Below are positions 10,233 through 20,319 of a DNA stretch of 64,000 bases, in pieces. The first letter of the stretch is position 1; the number at the start of each line of letters is the position of its first letter. The stretch covers positions 1,450,606-1,514,605 of the forward strand of contig NZ_KB911581.1 of assembly GCF_000383595.1 (NCBI RefSeq). Direction: 5' to 3'. The translations under genes were made by a program, and so were the position numbers. This DNA comes from Streptomyces bottropensis ATCC 25435 (GTDB lineage Bacteria; Actinomycetota; Actinomycetes; Streptomycetales; Streptomycetaceae). The notes beneath the pieces are model-generated. The model made no database searches. It was given only the letters and a program-made list of their open reading frames with translations, and was not told the origin of the DNA.

Positions 10233-12401
10233 TTGAGTCGTGAAACTGACACTTCGTCCTCCGGGGCCAATGGGCGCGGCAGCACCGCGTACCCGTCGGG
10301 GACACCGCCGTACGGCACGCCCATGGCCACCGAGGCCGGTGCCGAGGCGGCCCGGTCGGCCGCCGCCGAGCGCCCGGACGGACCCAGGACCGAGACCACG
10401 CTGACCACACGGGTCCGGATCAACATCCCCGGCTCGCGCCCGATCCCGCCGGTCGTCGTCCGCAAGCCGGTCGGCGACGGCGAGGGCGCCCCGGACGACA
10501 CCGGGTCCGAGTCGGAGACCACCGGCACCACCGCCATGCCCGTGTTCACGGACACCCCGGCCCCCGCGCCGGAACCGGCCGCGCCGGGCGACGACAAGCC
10601 CACCAGCGACTGGTTCGCGCCGCGCAAGGGCGCCACCCCGGCCAGGGGCACGAGCACCGGCGGCACCAACGGCGCCGGGTTCTCCGTCGGAACGCTCAGC
10701 GGCCAGAGCGCCGCCGCGCCGGGCGTCCCCGCCACGGGCCCCCGCCCCGGCGGCACGATCCCGCCGGCCGGCAACCCCGGTGGCCCGCAGCCCGGTGGTC
10801 CGCGCCCCGGCGCGAGCCCGGGCCCCAGGCCCGGCGGGACGAACGGCGCCGGCCTCCCCGGTGCCACCGGCGGCCAGCCCGTCGCTCCCGGCCACGGCGG
10901 CGGCACCGGCTCCTTCGACGTCTCGGCCGCGCTGGCCGGCACCAAGCCGGAGCGCGACGACCTGCCGTACTTCTCCGACAACGGCGGCCGTCCCGACAGC
11001 CGCCCCGGTCCGGCGGGCCCCACCGGCGGCCCCGTCACCGGCGACAGCCCGCTCGGCCCGCCGCCCGTCCAGGGCGGTCCCGGTGGCCCCGGCTACCAGG
11101 GCAACCCCTTCGGCGGCCCCGAGGCCGACTTCTCGGCGCCCGGCGCCTCCAGCCCCTACGCCCGCCCCGGTGGCGGCATCAGCGACGACACCGCCGTCCT
11201 CACCCCGCAGCGCCAGGCCCCCGAGCCGGGCTACGGCGGCTCCGGCCCCGTCGTCGACAACCCCTCCGGGCACACCCTGACCAGCGGTATCCCGGTCGCG
11301 CCCCCCGGCACCCAGGGCGCGCCGTTCGGCAACGGAGACACCGACGCAGCGGTGCGGCACACCCCGCCGAAGCTGCCCGACCCCGCTCCGCAAGCGAAGA
11401 CCGCCCCGGCGAAGAACGCGAAGAACACCAAGTCCGCCAAGCCGGCCAAGAAGAAGGGCCGCGGCAAGCTCGGGCTGCTCATCGGCGGTGTGGTCGTCCT
11501 CGGCGGCGGCGTTTACGGCGCCGGTCTGCTGATGAACCACTCCGACGTCCCCAAGGGCACCACCGTCCTCGGCGTCGACATCGGCGGCGGCACCCGTGAC
11601 GAGGCCGTCAACAAGCTCGACGCGGCCTTCGGCAAGCGCACCGTCCAGGCTCTGAAGCTCTCGGTCGACGGCGAGACCGTTTCCCTCACCCCCGACCAGG
11701 CCGGACTCCAGTTCGACAAGCAGGCCACGGTCAGCGCCGCCGCCGTGAGCGACTACAACCCCGTCTCGGTGATCGGCTCGCTCTTCGGTCAGCAGCGGGT
11801 CGTCTCGCCGGTCATGCCGGTCGACGAGGAGAAGCTGCGGGCCGCGCTGGCGCGCGCGGCCGGGGGCGCCGGCTCGGCGAGCGACGGCACGGTCAAGTAC
11901 CAGGCCGGCAAGGCCGTCGCCGTCTACGGCAAGGCGGGCAAGGGCATCGCCGTCGGCGAGTCCACCGCCGCCGTCGAGGAGGCCTACCGCACCCAGGTCG
12001 AGACCGGCAGCACCACGCCGGTACGGCTCCCGACCACGGCGAAGGAGCCGTCCGTCGGCAAGGCCGAGGTCGACCGGTTCATGAAGGAGTTCGCACAGCC
12101 GGCCATGTCGGGCCTCGTGACGGTGCGCACCGACGCCACGCACACGGTGTCCTTCAGTCCCGAGCGCTCGATCTACAAGTTTCTGAGTACGCGTGCTGTG
12201 GGCGGCAAGTTGGTTGAGCACTACGATCTCGCCGTCCTTGAGGATCTGTTCGGAGGTGCCTTCGACGGAGTTGCGATCACTAAGGGTGACGGCAGTAAGA
12301 AGCCAGTCAGTGCTCAGGACGTGGCATCGGCTCTTGGGAAGGCGTTGCGTGGCCAAAACCCCGCTGATCGGATCGTGACGATCCCTCTTAACCCTCAGTG
12401 A
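10233..12401 (+). CDS. Membrane protein with peptidoglycan-binding-like (PG_binding_4) repeats
   Basis: 722 aa, TTG start behind GGGAGA. Residues 1-395 are disordered and Pro/Gly rich, then a Lys-rich stretch (KPAKKKGRGK), one membrane helix (~410-430), and an exported C-terminal region. That region begins KGTTVLGVDIGGGTRDEAVNKL, the start of the YoaR/VanW-associated PG_binding_4 domain, which appears twice. Likely a cell-wall-associated protein with a large cytoplasmic tail; substrate unknown. From about 12170 to the stop the codon choice changes to many A/T-ending codons, unlike the rest, so the 3' end looks recombined. See findings. Confidence 0.85.
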   Translation: MSRETDTSSSGANGRGSTAYPSGTPPYGTPMATEAGAEAARSAAAERPDGPRTETTLTTRVRINIPGSRPIPPVVVRKPVGDGEGAPDDTGSESETTGTTAMPVFTDTPAPAPEPAAPGDDKPTSDWFAPRKGATPARGTSTGGTNGAGFSVGTLSGQSAAAPGVPATGPRPGGTIPPAGNPGGPQPGGPRPGASPGPRPGGTNGAGLPGATGGQPVAPGHGGGTGSFDVSAALAGTKPERDDLPYFSDNGGRPDSRPGPAGPTGGPVTGDSPLGPPPVQGGPGGPGYQGNPFGGPEADFSAPGASSPYARPGGGISDDTAVLTPQRQAPEPGYGGSGPVVDNPSGHTLTSGIPVAPPGTQGAPFGNGDTDAAVRHTPPKLPDPAPQAKTAPAKNAKNTKSAKPAKKKGRGKLGLLIGGVVVLGGGVYGAGLLMNHSDVPKGTTVLGVDIGGGTRDEAVNKLDAAFGKRTVQALKLSVDGETVSLTPDQAGLQFDKQATVSAAAVSDYNPVSVIGSLFGQQRVVSPVMPVDEEKLRAALARAAGGAGSASDGTVKYQAGKAVAVYGKAGKGIAVGESTAAVEEAYRTQVETGSTTPVRLPTTAKEPSVGKAEVDRFMKEFAQPAMSGLVTVRTDATHTVSFSPERSIYKFLSTRAVGGKLVEHYDLAVLEDLFGGAFDGVAITKGDGSKKPVSAQDVASALGKALRGQNPADRIVTIPLNPQ

Positions 12402-12507
12402 GCGTCATGCTGTTGATCGCCGCAGATTGTTCGAGATTCTTTGCCTCGAGGTAAAAGGTAAGATCATACGAGTTCGGGCTGACCAACGAACTCTCAGGAG
12501 GGGAAAT

Positions 12508-12927
12508 ATGGGGCGTATGTCGTCTAGCTGGCTGAAGGTCACCTTCTCAGGTGCTGCCGCCATCGCGATGGTGGCACTGGCTGCAGCGCCGGCGAGTGCC
12601 GCACTGGAAGTCAATACAGGAACACGGATTGCTGACGGTGTGATCACTTCCAGGGACTTCGATGACCCCGAAGATAGGTGTGTGGATAGTCCCGTCGCGC
12701 GGGTCTGCTACAAGGCAGTTGAGGATGGCATCTATGTGCTGGATGCCAAGAGGGATGACAACGCCGCCGTGGGATGGTGGGTGACTGGGGACAGAGAGGG
12801 CCAGTGCATCAACAATGCTGGCTATGGCCACTGGGTCTGGTGTGACAAGAATTTCACGGAGGACAGGCCTATCGATATCTGGACTCCTTACGATGGCCGC
12901 AAATACCGTGTGACCACGCGTGCATAG
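12508..12927 (+). CDS. Small secreted protein, unknown
   Basis: 139 aa. ATG at 12508 follows AGGAGGGG. Clear signal peptide with cleavage expected after APASA (residue ~31); the mature part is acidic with four Cys (CVDS, CYKA, CINN, CDKN), suggesting two disulphides. Aromatic-rich segments WWVTGDREGQC and YGHWVWCDKN occur. Base composition and codon use are less GC-biased than in neighbouring genes, suggesting recent acquisition. Family not recognised; small secreted Cys-containing proteins of this kind are common in Streptomyces accessory DNA. A hairpin terminator follows at 12950-12975. Confidence 0.75.
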   Translation: MGRMSSSWLKVTFSGAAAIAMVALAAAPASAALEVNTGTRIADGVITSRDFDDPEDRCVDSPVARVCYKAVEDGIYVLDAKRDDNAAVGWWVTGDREGQCINNAGYGHWVWCDKNFTEDRPIDIWTPYDGRKYRVTTRA

Positions 12928-12949
12928 GCGCGCGTAACGCTGGACCAGG

Positions 12950-12977
12950 AGGGCACCCTTGGATGAGGGTGCCCTTT
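12950..12977 (+). terminator. Rho-independent terminator of the small secreted gene
   Basis: Perfect 9-bp stem AGGGCACCC / GGGTGCCCT with an 8-nt loop (12959-12966) and a short T run. It begins 22 nt after the stop codon. Confidence 0.85.
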
Positions 12978-13623
12978 CATCGTTTGACAGGCGATCGATA
13001 GAATGAGGTGCACAACATTCGTCATTTGGCGCTCAGTGCGCTGCCTTGCCCCCGGTAGAGCCGTAGCATGCTGGGCCCGAACGGCGCAAGGCAAGTCCAC
13101 CACCCTTCATGAAGCTCCGCTGAAGGAGGCCAGCAGTGGCAAGCGTGTCTTCGACCTCTCTGCTACCGGCTTTCTCTACGAGACTGACGCCATCGACGAC
13201 CGCGTGCTCGTCTACCAAGGCCGCCTGTTGGTCCAGCGGCACGGCGGCCAAGATCAAGGACAAGGTCGCCCACAGGATCTCTCTTCGGCCTACTCGGCGG
13301 GTCGTAACTGCGCAGCCCTCTTTTCCCCCGGAGCCTCCTTCCCATGGCCACGGTCGACGTATTCCTCCGCGCAGTGCGCATTTATTCCACCGGCGCTGAC
13401 GCGACCGTCCACAATTACTACGACCTTGGCGTCTACGCCCATAACCTCGCGACATCGGCCTTGCCCTGAAGCGGGCCTTCGTTGCGATCACGGTTCGAGG
13501 AGGCGAGACCAAGCGTTGAACACTTGTTTCGAGAGACCTGATCAAGCTATAACTCGCCTGCGGCCCTGCACAGTTCTTCTCGGTGTTCTACCGTTCCTTG
13601 GGACTGAGCGGGAGTGAGTCCTG
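12978..13623. other. Low-coding remnant region
   Basis: About 650 bp without a convincing complete gene. Composition is lower in GC than the chromosome. A segment in the + frame (around 13128-13230) reads RVFDLSATGFLYETDA and looks like a decayed coding fragment, followed by the tiny ORF at 13344. The right edge meets the 3' end of the TnpB-related pseudogene; if a transposon end or guide-type RNA survives it would lie in 13480-13623, but none was identified. Confidence 0.5.
13344..13469 (+). CDS. Possible small ORF, unknown
   Basis: 41 aa beginning MATVDVFLRAVRIYST. A GGAG lies 10 nt before the ATG. The sequence reads like natural protein (balanced composition, VHNYYDLGVYAHNLA) rather than a GC-shadow frame, but no family is recognised. 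It may be the N-terminal part of a truncated gene; it lies in the disturbed island beside the transposon remnant. Confidence 0.3.
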   Translation: MATVDVFLRAVRIYSTGADATVHNYYDLGVYAHNLATSALP

Positions 13624-15227
13624 TTACCAGGTCTCGTGCTCGGCCGAACGCCCCGGACGGTGTTGGGCGTTCTGGTTGCCTGCGTTCGCTCCGCGTCCGG
13701 GCGGCACTGATCGTGTCCGTGGTCCGGGGACGCGGGGGCGGGTTCCCTCACCCCCAGGAACACCTGGTCCCGCCTGGACGGTCCGATGCCCCGCACGATC
13801 ACTCCGGTCGTGTGGGGGCGGTGCCGTCCGTCGCCGGATCGGGTATGCCTGGGCGCGCCTTCCGATCGCCACAGCAGCAGCGTCGTGGCGAGTGGTTGTA
13901 CGGGTTGGGGTGGTGAGGGGTTTCTGCCAGTGCTGGGCGCCCCGGCGGCTGGTGTAGGCCGGGTCGACGGCGATGACCGCGACACCCGTCTGACCGGCCA
14001 TTGAGGACAGCCGGGCGCGGAGTTTTCCGGTGGGCGTGCCGGAGATCAATTGGCGGAAGCGTCCGTGGCGGCCGTGTTTCTCCCGGGTCTTCTCGGCCGA
14101 GAAGTCCAGGTCCTCCACCGCGATCGCCTTCACACCGCAGGTGCGGGCCCAGTGCAGAAGACGGGTCAGGGCGTGGCGGACCTGGGCGTCACGATGCTGG
14201 GCGGTACCGGTCAGGTCGTAGAAGAAGCGGCGCGGGTTGCCGGTCGGGTTGCCGTGGATGTCCAGGCGCCAGGCGCCAGGTGGTCGGCGTTCATGTCCAC
14301 GCCGATCACGTCGTGGGCGAGCGCGGCTGCCTCCAACGCGATGACGGGTGGGCGGGATCTGCCAGGCGGCGGTGACATACCAGCGCTCCCGGCCAGTATC
14401 GAGGTGGATGCGGTAGGCGATCGCCCGGTTGGCCGCGACGCGGTCGGCCCGCTCCTCGCCCTGGTGCGCGAACGCCACCCGGCACGCGAGGACGTAGCGG
14501 CCGTGCGGGGCGTTCGCCAAATACCTCAGCGGTGCGGGGAGCTTGATGCTGACCTCGCCGTCCGGGCTGATGCGGATGGTCTCGTTGCCGTAACGCTTGC
14601 CGGACTCCCCGTCGGCCTGGCAAACCAGCGCTCCGCCTCCCAGCGTGCGCGCCATTCAGACTCGGTCAGCCCGGCCTCGTCCAGGTGGTGCCGGTTGCGG
14701 GGGCCAGGCGTCTGCCGCCCCGTAAGACGTGCACGAGTCCGGCCTCGCGGTCGGCACGCGCCGCAGTCAGCCGGTCCTGAAGCAGCCGCAGCCGCCGCGA
14801 CTTCGCATCCCACTGCCTCCTGGACCGGCCACCGCCCGGGACGTGTTTGGTCCCCTTCTGCCCGATGGGCCGGGACAACCGCTGTGTGAGGGTGCGGACG
14901 TCGGCTTCCAGGTTCTGCAAATGCGCCGACTGACACTGCCGGGCTAGCGCCCACTGGTCATTCGTGGCTTTGGTGATACTGCCCGCCCACCGCGACGATG
15001 ACAGTGGCGTCAGCTCCCGCTTACGCACCGCCCACGCTTGGCCGCCATGCTCCAGAGCGTCCCGGCAACGGGCTTTGAGGTCCCTCCAGGCCAGCGACCC
15101 CAGATGCGCTCCCACCAGACAGCACTACGACATCGCCGGGCGCCAGGTCCTTGAGGCGGGTCCGGACGGCCACACCGGACGGCCCGGACGCGACGAACGG
15201 CGCCGCGATGCTCCTCAGCCCGCGCAC
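13624..15227 (-). pseudogene. TnpB-related (IS200/IS605-type accessory) protein, multiply frameshifted
   Basis: Homology to the long actinobacterial TnpB-related proteins is scattered over three reading frames. Order, 5' to 3': RSIAAPFVASGPSGVAVRTR from ~15220; VGAHLGSL to SSRWAGSITKATNDQWALAR (frame 2, ~15115-14720); NRHHLDEAGLTESEWRARWE (frame 3, ~14690-14630); DGESGKRYGNETIRISPDGE onwards (~14615); VIGVDMNADHL out of frame at ~14300; then AVEDLDFSAEKTREKHGR and the C-terminus to 13624. At least five indels are needed to restore one frame. One stretch holds the first RuvC-like Asp (GVDMN), so no intact nuclease can be made. No TnpA gene is present. Confidence 0.85.
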
Positions 15228-15387
15228 CCGTCACCCCCCACCCGCTCGACAATCCTGTCGTCATGGGAAACGAGCACCACCCGTGAAGGTCACGCATTCG
15301 ATATTGGAACGTCAGTTCCCTGCTGAAACTGACACCGCGACCGGCCTGTGTGCCATAACACAGCCCACTCACTCCCACTCGGGCGAC

Positions 15388-15626
15388 CGGGTCATCGACC
15401 CGACGCTCGCGGCAGCGGCCCTTGCCGGGGGACCGAACCCGGTGACGGACCGGGAATGCGAGGTACTGCGCGCGGTGGCCGACGGCCCCACGAACGCGGA
15501 ACTCGCCAAGACCCTCCACCTTTCCGCGGGCGCAATCCGTAACTACTTGTCGACGGCGATCCAGAACTGGCGGTGCGCAACAGGACGGAGGCGGTCAGGA
15601 CCGTGAGGGAGCAGGGTTGGCTGTAG
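15388..15626 (+). pseudogene. C-terminal fragment of a LuxR/NarL-type response regulator, frameshifted
   Basis: The frame reads RVIDPTLAAAALAGGPNPVT then the GerE/LuxR helix-turn-helix DRECEVLRAVADGPTNAELA and SAGAIRNYLSTAIQ. One G appears to be missing near 15572: after AIQ the expected KLAVRNRTEAVRTVREQGWL continues in the next frame to a TAG at 15624. The receiver domain is absent; DNA upstream belongs to the TnpB-related remnant. The regulator was therefore lost by insertion or deletion plus frameshift. Its stop codon is part of the adjacent hexamer repeat. Confidence 0.75.
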
Positions 15627-15658
15627 CTGTAGCTGTAGCTGTAGCTGTAGCTGTAGCT
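15621..15658. repeat. Hexanucleotide tandem repeat (CTGTAG)6
   Basis: Six perfect CTGTAG units (15621-15656), beginning exactly at the Leu-stop codons of the broken response regulator. Perfect copies imply recent expansion or slippage. Confidence 0.95.
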
Positions 15659-15778
15659 GGGATGCGAGGAGCCAGGGGCGCGGGCCGGTGACGTGCCGGA
15701 CAGCGTGCGGCGGACAGGCACCCCGCGGCACGCGCGCTCCGCGCAGCGAACAAGGCGCCCCACCCCGCCGCCCGCGCC

Positions 15779-16647
15779 TCAGTTGAGCAGCGCCCGAGCC
15801 GCTCCCGCCTGCCTGCGCACCTTCTCCGCGGCCCCCTCGTCCACCCCGCCCACCACCTCGGCGTACTCCTCCAGCGCGGCGGCGCCCCGCATGTACTCCC
15901 CCCGCTGCACGAGCAACCGCGCCCACTCGTACCGCAGCCGCGCCGGATGCGAGGGCATCGCCAGCGACAACTCCAGCGCCCACAACGCGACATCCGTCCG
16001 CTCGGGGCGGGCGGCGGCCCACGCCCGTACGTTGTTGAGGACCCGCACCACCACGTCCAGCGGATCGGCCGGCGTCAGCATCGTGGGATCCAACGGGGCA
16101 CCGGTCGCCCCCGCGACCAGCAGCTCCGCATCGCTCCCGGTCAGCACGCGCCCCCCGTCGAACGGATCGGCGAGCACCTGCTCCTCGGGCGGCCCGAACC
16201 CCACCACGAAGTGCCCCGGCAGCGCGACCCCGTAGACGGGCGCGCCCGCCCGCCGGGCCACCTCCATCCACACCACCGACAGCAGGATCGGCAGCCCCCG
16301 CCGCCGTTCGAGCACCTGGTGGAGCAGCGACGACTCCAGCCGCTGGTAGTCGCCGGGCGAGCCCCGGAACCCGTGGCGCTCCCCGAGCAGTCCGGCCGTC
16401 GCGACCGCCCACGCGCGGGGTTCACCGGGCCGGTACGGCATCAGCCCCGCCAGCCGGTCGAGCTCGATCCCGGCGGCGTCGATCCCGGCCTCGTCGAGCG
16501 CCCCGTCACCCGCCGCGCCGACCAGCAGACACAGCAGGGCCAGGTCGGGCCGCTCGGCCCGTGCCTCCTCGGCGAACCGCCGCCGCACCTCGTCGGCCCG
16601 CTCCGGCTCCGGAGGACGCGGCCCCGGCACAGCCGGCTGATGCCCGC

Positions 16648-16651
<4 letters not shown>
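15779..16651 (-). CDS. SirB1-family transglutaminase-like protein
   Basis: 290 aa, GTG start overlapping the upstream GNAT gene by 4 nt (GTGA). The Transglut_core2 region covers residues ~60-190, with QRLESSLLHQVLERRRGLPI, LLSVVWMEVARRAGAPVYGV and the LPGHFVVGF motif. The usual catalytic Cys is not evident, as in most SirB1 proteins. The C-terminal part (~200-290) reads as TPR-like helices. Cytosolic, molecular function unknown. The overlap with the acetyltransferase gene implies coupled translation. Confidence 0.85.
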
Positions 16652-17772
<1,121 letters not shown>

Positions 17773-17882
17773 GCCCAGGAACGGAGATACTAGGTGCGGG
17801 CATCGACGACGCCGCGCTCCCGCGCGCCAGGCGGCGGAGCCTGAGGAGGCCCGCCGGCGCCCTACCGAGGAGGAACGACAGC

Positions 17883-18200
17883 GTGACCTACGTCATCGCG
17901 CAGCCTTGTGTCGACGTGAAGGACAAGGCGTGCATCGAGGAGTGCCCGGTCGACTGCATCTACGAGGGCCAGCGGTCCCTCTACATCCACCCGGATGAAT
18001 GCGTCGACTGCGGTGCCTGCGAGCCGGTGTGCCCGGTCGAGGCGATCTTCTACGAGGACGACACCCCGGAGGAGTGGAAGGACTACTACAAGGCGAACGT
18101 CGAGTTCTTCGACGAGCTCGGCTCGCCCGGTGGTGCCAGCAAGCTCGGCCTGATCGAGCGCGACCACCCCTTCGTCGCCGCACTCCCGCCGCAGGCCTGA
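17883..18200 (+). CDS. fdxA: 7Fe-8S ferredoxin
   Basis: 105 aa, GTG behind GAGGAGGAAC. The N-terminal [3Fe-4S] site pattern is C8, C16, C20 (PCVDVKDKACIEECPVDC) and the [4Fe-4S] site is CVDCGACEPVCP. The typical YEDDTPEEWKDYYKAN tail of actinobacterial FdxA follows. Soluble electron carrier; P450s are among the usual partners in Streptomyces but none is nearby. It ends at a long hairpin terminator. Confidence 0.96.
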   Translation: MTYVIAQPCVDVKDKACIEECPVDCIYEGQRSLYIHPDECVDCGACEPVCPVEAIFYEDDTPEEWKDYYKANVEFFDELGSPGGASKLGLIERDHPFVAALPPQA

Positions 18201-18251
18201 GAGCGACGCCGCGGACCCCGGGGTGACGCCCCGGCGGCCCGCGTCCGCGCC

Positions 18252-18302
18252 GCCTCGGTCCCGTACGGCCCGGTCACCATGATCGCCGTACGGGACCGAG
18301 GC
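18252..18302 (+). terminator. Long hairpin terminator after fdxA
   Basis: Perfect 17-bp stem (GCCTCGGTCCCGTACGG and its complement) around a 17-nt loop, 51 nt after the fdxA stop. It separates fdxA from dapC. Confidence 0.82.
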
Positions 18303-18387
18303 GTTCGCCGTACGGGCGGTACCTACGCGCCCTCCCACCGCCCGGGAACGCACGGACGAGACCGCACGAGAAAGCGAGCCAGATTTC

Positions 18388-19488
18388 GTGTCCGCAGTCA
18401 GCGACCGCCTCCCCACCTTTCCCTGGGACAAGCTGGAGCCGTACAAGGCGACGGCCGCCGCCCACCCCGGCGGCATCGTCGACCTGTCCGTCGGCACGCC
18501 GGTCGACCCGGTGCCCGAGCTGATCCAGAAGGCGCTGGTCGCGGCGGCGGACTCGCCGGGCTATCCGACGGTCTGGGGCACCGTCGAGCTGCGCGACGCG
18601 ATCACGAACTGGCTGGAGCGCCGCCTCGGTGCCCGCGACGTCACCCACCACCACGTCCTGCCGATCGTGGGCTCCAAGGAGCTCGTCGCCTGGCTCCCCA
18701 CCCAGCTGGGCCTCGGCCCCGGCGACCGGGTCGCGTACCCGCGTCTGGCCTACCCGACGTACGAGGTGGGCGCCCGCCTGGCCCGCGCCGAGCACGTGGC
18801 CTACGACGACCCGACGTCCCTGGACCCGGCCGGCCTGGGGCTCCTGTGGCTGAACTCGCCGTCCAACCCCACCGGCAGGGTCCTGTCGAAGGCCGAGCTG
18901 ACCCGCACCGTCGCCTGGGCCCGCGAGCACGGCGTGCTGCTGTTCTCCGACGAGTGCTACCTGGAGCTGGGCTGGGACGCCGACCCGGTCTCGGTCCTCC
19001 ACCCGGACGTCAACGGCGGCTCGTACGAGGGCATCGTCGCCGTCCACTCCCTCTCCAAGCGCTCCAACCTGGCGGGCTACCGCGCGGCCTTCCTCGCCGG
19101 CGACCCGGCCGTCCTCGGCCCGCTCCTGCAGATCCGCAAGCACGGCGGCATGATGACCTCGGCCCCGACCCAGGCCGCCGTCGTCGCCGCCCTCGGGGAC
19201 GACGCCCACGTCCACGAACAGCGTGCCCGGTACGCCGCCCGCCGCGCGGCCCTCGGCGAGGCCCTGCGGGCGCACGGCTTCCGCATCGAGCACAGCGAGG
19301 CCAGCCTCTACCTCTGGGCCACCCGGGGCGAGTCCTGCTGGACCACCGTCGCCCACCTGGCCGACCTGGGCATCCTCGTGGCCCCCGGCGACTTCTACGG
19401 CCCGGCGGGCGACCACCACGTCCGCGTGGCCTTCACGGCGACGGACGAGCGGGTGGCGGCGGCCGTGGAGCGCCTGGCCCGGGCCTAG
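18388..19488 (+). CDS. dapC: Succinyldiaminopimelate transaminase
   Basis: PLP-dependent aminotransferase (fold type I, class I/II), 366 aa, GTG start behind GAAAGCGAG. It transaminates N-succinyl-2-amino-6-ketopimelate in the succinylase branch of diaminopimelate/lysine synthesis. Conserved parts: WLNSPSNPTGRVLSKAEL, SDECYLELGW and the PLP-lysine context VHSLSKRSNLAGYRAAF. It is shorter than generic AspC, matching the DapC group. dapE lies about 2 kb downstream on the same strand, supporting the assignment. Confidence 0.92.
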   Translation: MSAVSDRLPTFPWDKLEPYKATAAAHPGGIVDLSVGTPVDPVPELIQKALVAAADSPGYPTVWGTVELRDAITNWLERRLGARDVTHHHVLPIVGSKELVAWLPTQLGLGPGDRVAYPRLAYPTYEVGARLARAEHVAYDDPTSLDPAGLGLLWLNSPSNPTGRVLSKAELTRTVAWAREHGVLLFSDECYLELGWDADPVSVLHPDVNGGSYEGIVAVHSLSKRSNLAGYRAAFLAGDPAVLGPLLQIRKHGGMMTSAPTQAAVVAALGDDAHVHEQRARYAARRAALGEALRAHGFRIEHSEASLYLWATRGESCWTTVAHLADLGILVAPGDFYGPAGDHHVRVAFTATDERVAAAVERLARA

Positions 19489-19543
19489 CGCCCGCACCCC
19501 GCACGGCCTCGGCCGTGATGACCTCACCGCGGCGGCGGACGGC

Positions 19544-19577
19544 CCGAAGGGGCCCGGGAAACCCCGGGCCCCTTCGG
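19544..19577. terminator. Bidirectional terminator between dapC and the secreted-protein gene
   Basis: Perfect 15-bp stem CCGAAGGGGCCCGGG / CCCGGGCCCCTTCGG with loop AAAC. The two flanking genes converge on it. Confidence 0.88.
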
Positions 19578-19593
19578 ACGGTTCGGCCGGGCG

Positions 19594-20007
19594 TCAGCCG
19601 AGCGGGCTCTGGGCCGGCAGCTGTCCCGTGGGCAGCCCGCCCTTGGTCGCGGTCTTCGTCGTGTCACCCAGCACGGTCCCGGCGGATCCGGCGGTCTGCC
19701 CGGCCGCCTTCTGCGCGACGGGCGTCGTCGTCCTGACGGCCTTGCCGCCGGTCTTGCTCACGGTCGGCAGCGTCTGCTTGGCCGCCTTGGTGCCGGTGTC
19801 GCTCGCGACCCCGGTGACGTTCTGCGTCGCGCCGTCCACGGTGGAGCCGGCGTTGGCCCCGTCCACGGCGGACAGACCGCCGAGGTTCGGGGTGGCCGGG
19901 AGTTCGGGCGCCGCACTCGCGGAGCCGGCCGCACCGACCACGGAGGCCGCTCCCGCTGCGGTCAGCAGCGCGGCACGGGCGATCCGGCGGGTCAGGGGGA
20001 GGGACAT
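19594..20007 (-). CDS. Small secreted protein, Ala/Thr-rich, unknown
   Basis: 137 aa. ATG at 20007 follows AAAGGAGCACC. Strong Sec signal peptide (TRRIARAALLTAAGAAS) with cleavage expected after GSASA at residue ~31. The mature part is low complexity, with repeated T-K-G motifs (DTGTKAAKQTLPTV, SKTGGKAVRTTTPVAQKAAG) and no Cys. Exported protein of unknown role. The long upstream region with an inverted-repeat cluster at 20138-20160 suggests regulated expression. Confidence 0.8.
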   Translation of the reverse strand: MSLPLTRRIARAALLTAAGAASVVGAAGSASAAPELPATPNLGGLSAVDGANAGSTVDGATQNVTGVASDTGTKAAKQTLPTVSKTGGKAVRTTTPVAQKAAGQTAGSAGTVLGDTTKTATKGGLPTGQLPAQSPLG

Positions 20008-20137
20008 GGTGCTCCTTTGACGGAAGAGAACGTTGAAGTGTCCGACCTCGCCCGGGAGTTGACCGTTCCGGGCTCGGACGCAGTGACTACCGCTCGAAGC
20101 CCCTGAAGGTTGCGGCGACCCGACGTAAAGAGTTTGC

Positions 20138-20160
20138 AATGCGTCGCATTATCAAATGCG
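20138..20160. promoter_or_regulatory. Triple alternating 6-mer inverted-repeat cluster (putative operator)
   Basis: Pattern AATGCG-T-CGCATT-ATCA-AATGCG: three half-sites forming two overlapping palindromes within 23 bp of AT-richer DNA. It lies 131 nt upstream of the secreted-protein ATG and is the only evident structure in the 312-bp gap 20008-20319. Confidence 0.45.
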
Positions 20161-20319
20161 GATTCAGTCGGACAAACGCCACCCGGTCCGACAGTCTGCC
20201 GAATCCTTACGGCCCTGTGGCCCCAACGCATCCCACGGCATGGGGGTGAGCAGCCGGCATTCCGCGCACCCCGTCCACTCCACGCGCCGCGCGTCCCCCG
20301 CACGGGTGAGGCTCGCGGC

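Noticed and set aside
12441..12464. TTGCCT and TAAGAT before the small secreted gene as a promoter
   Set aside because: Spacer of 12 nt is too short; no better pair found, so its promoter is left unassigned.
12984..13004. TTGACA followed by TAGAAT as a promoter
   Set aside because: The spacer is only 9 nt, far too short for a sigma-70-type promoter.
13003..13617. 204-codon open frame on the + strand
   Set aside because: Only a short stretch looks protein-like; the remainder has no ribosome site, no domain and mixes frames. Treated as remnant DNA.
15010..15519. Minus-strand frame extending past the TnpB-related remnant
   Set aside because: It is open by composition; the homologous residues change frame near 15115, so it is not a single gene.
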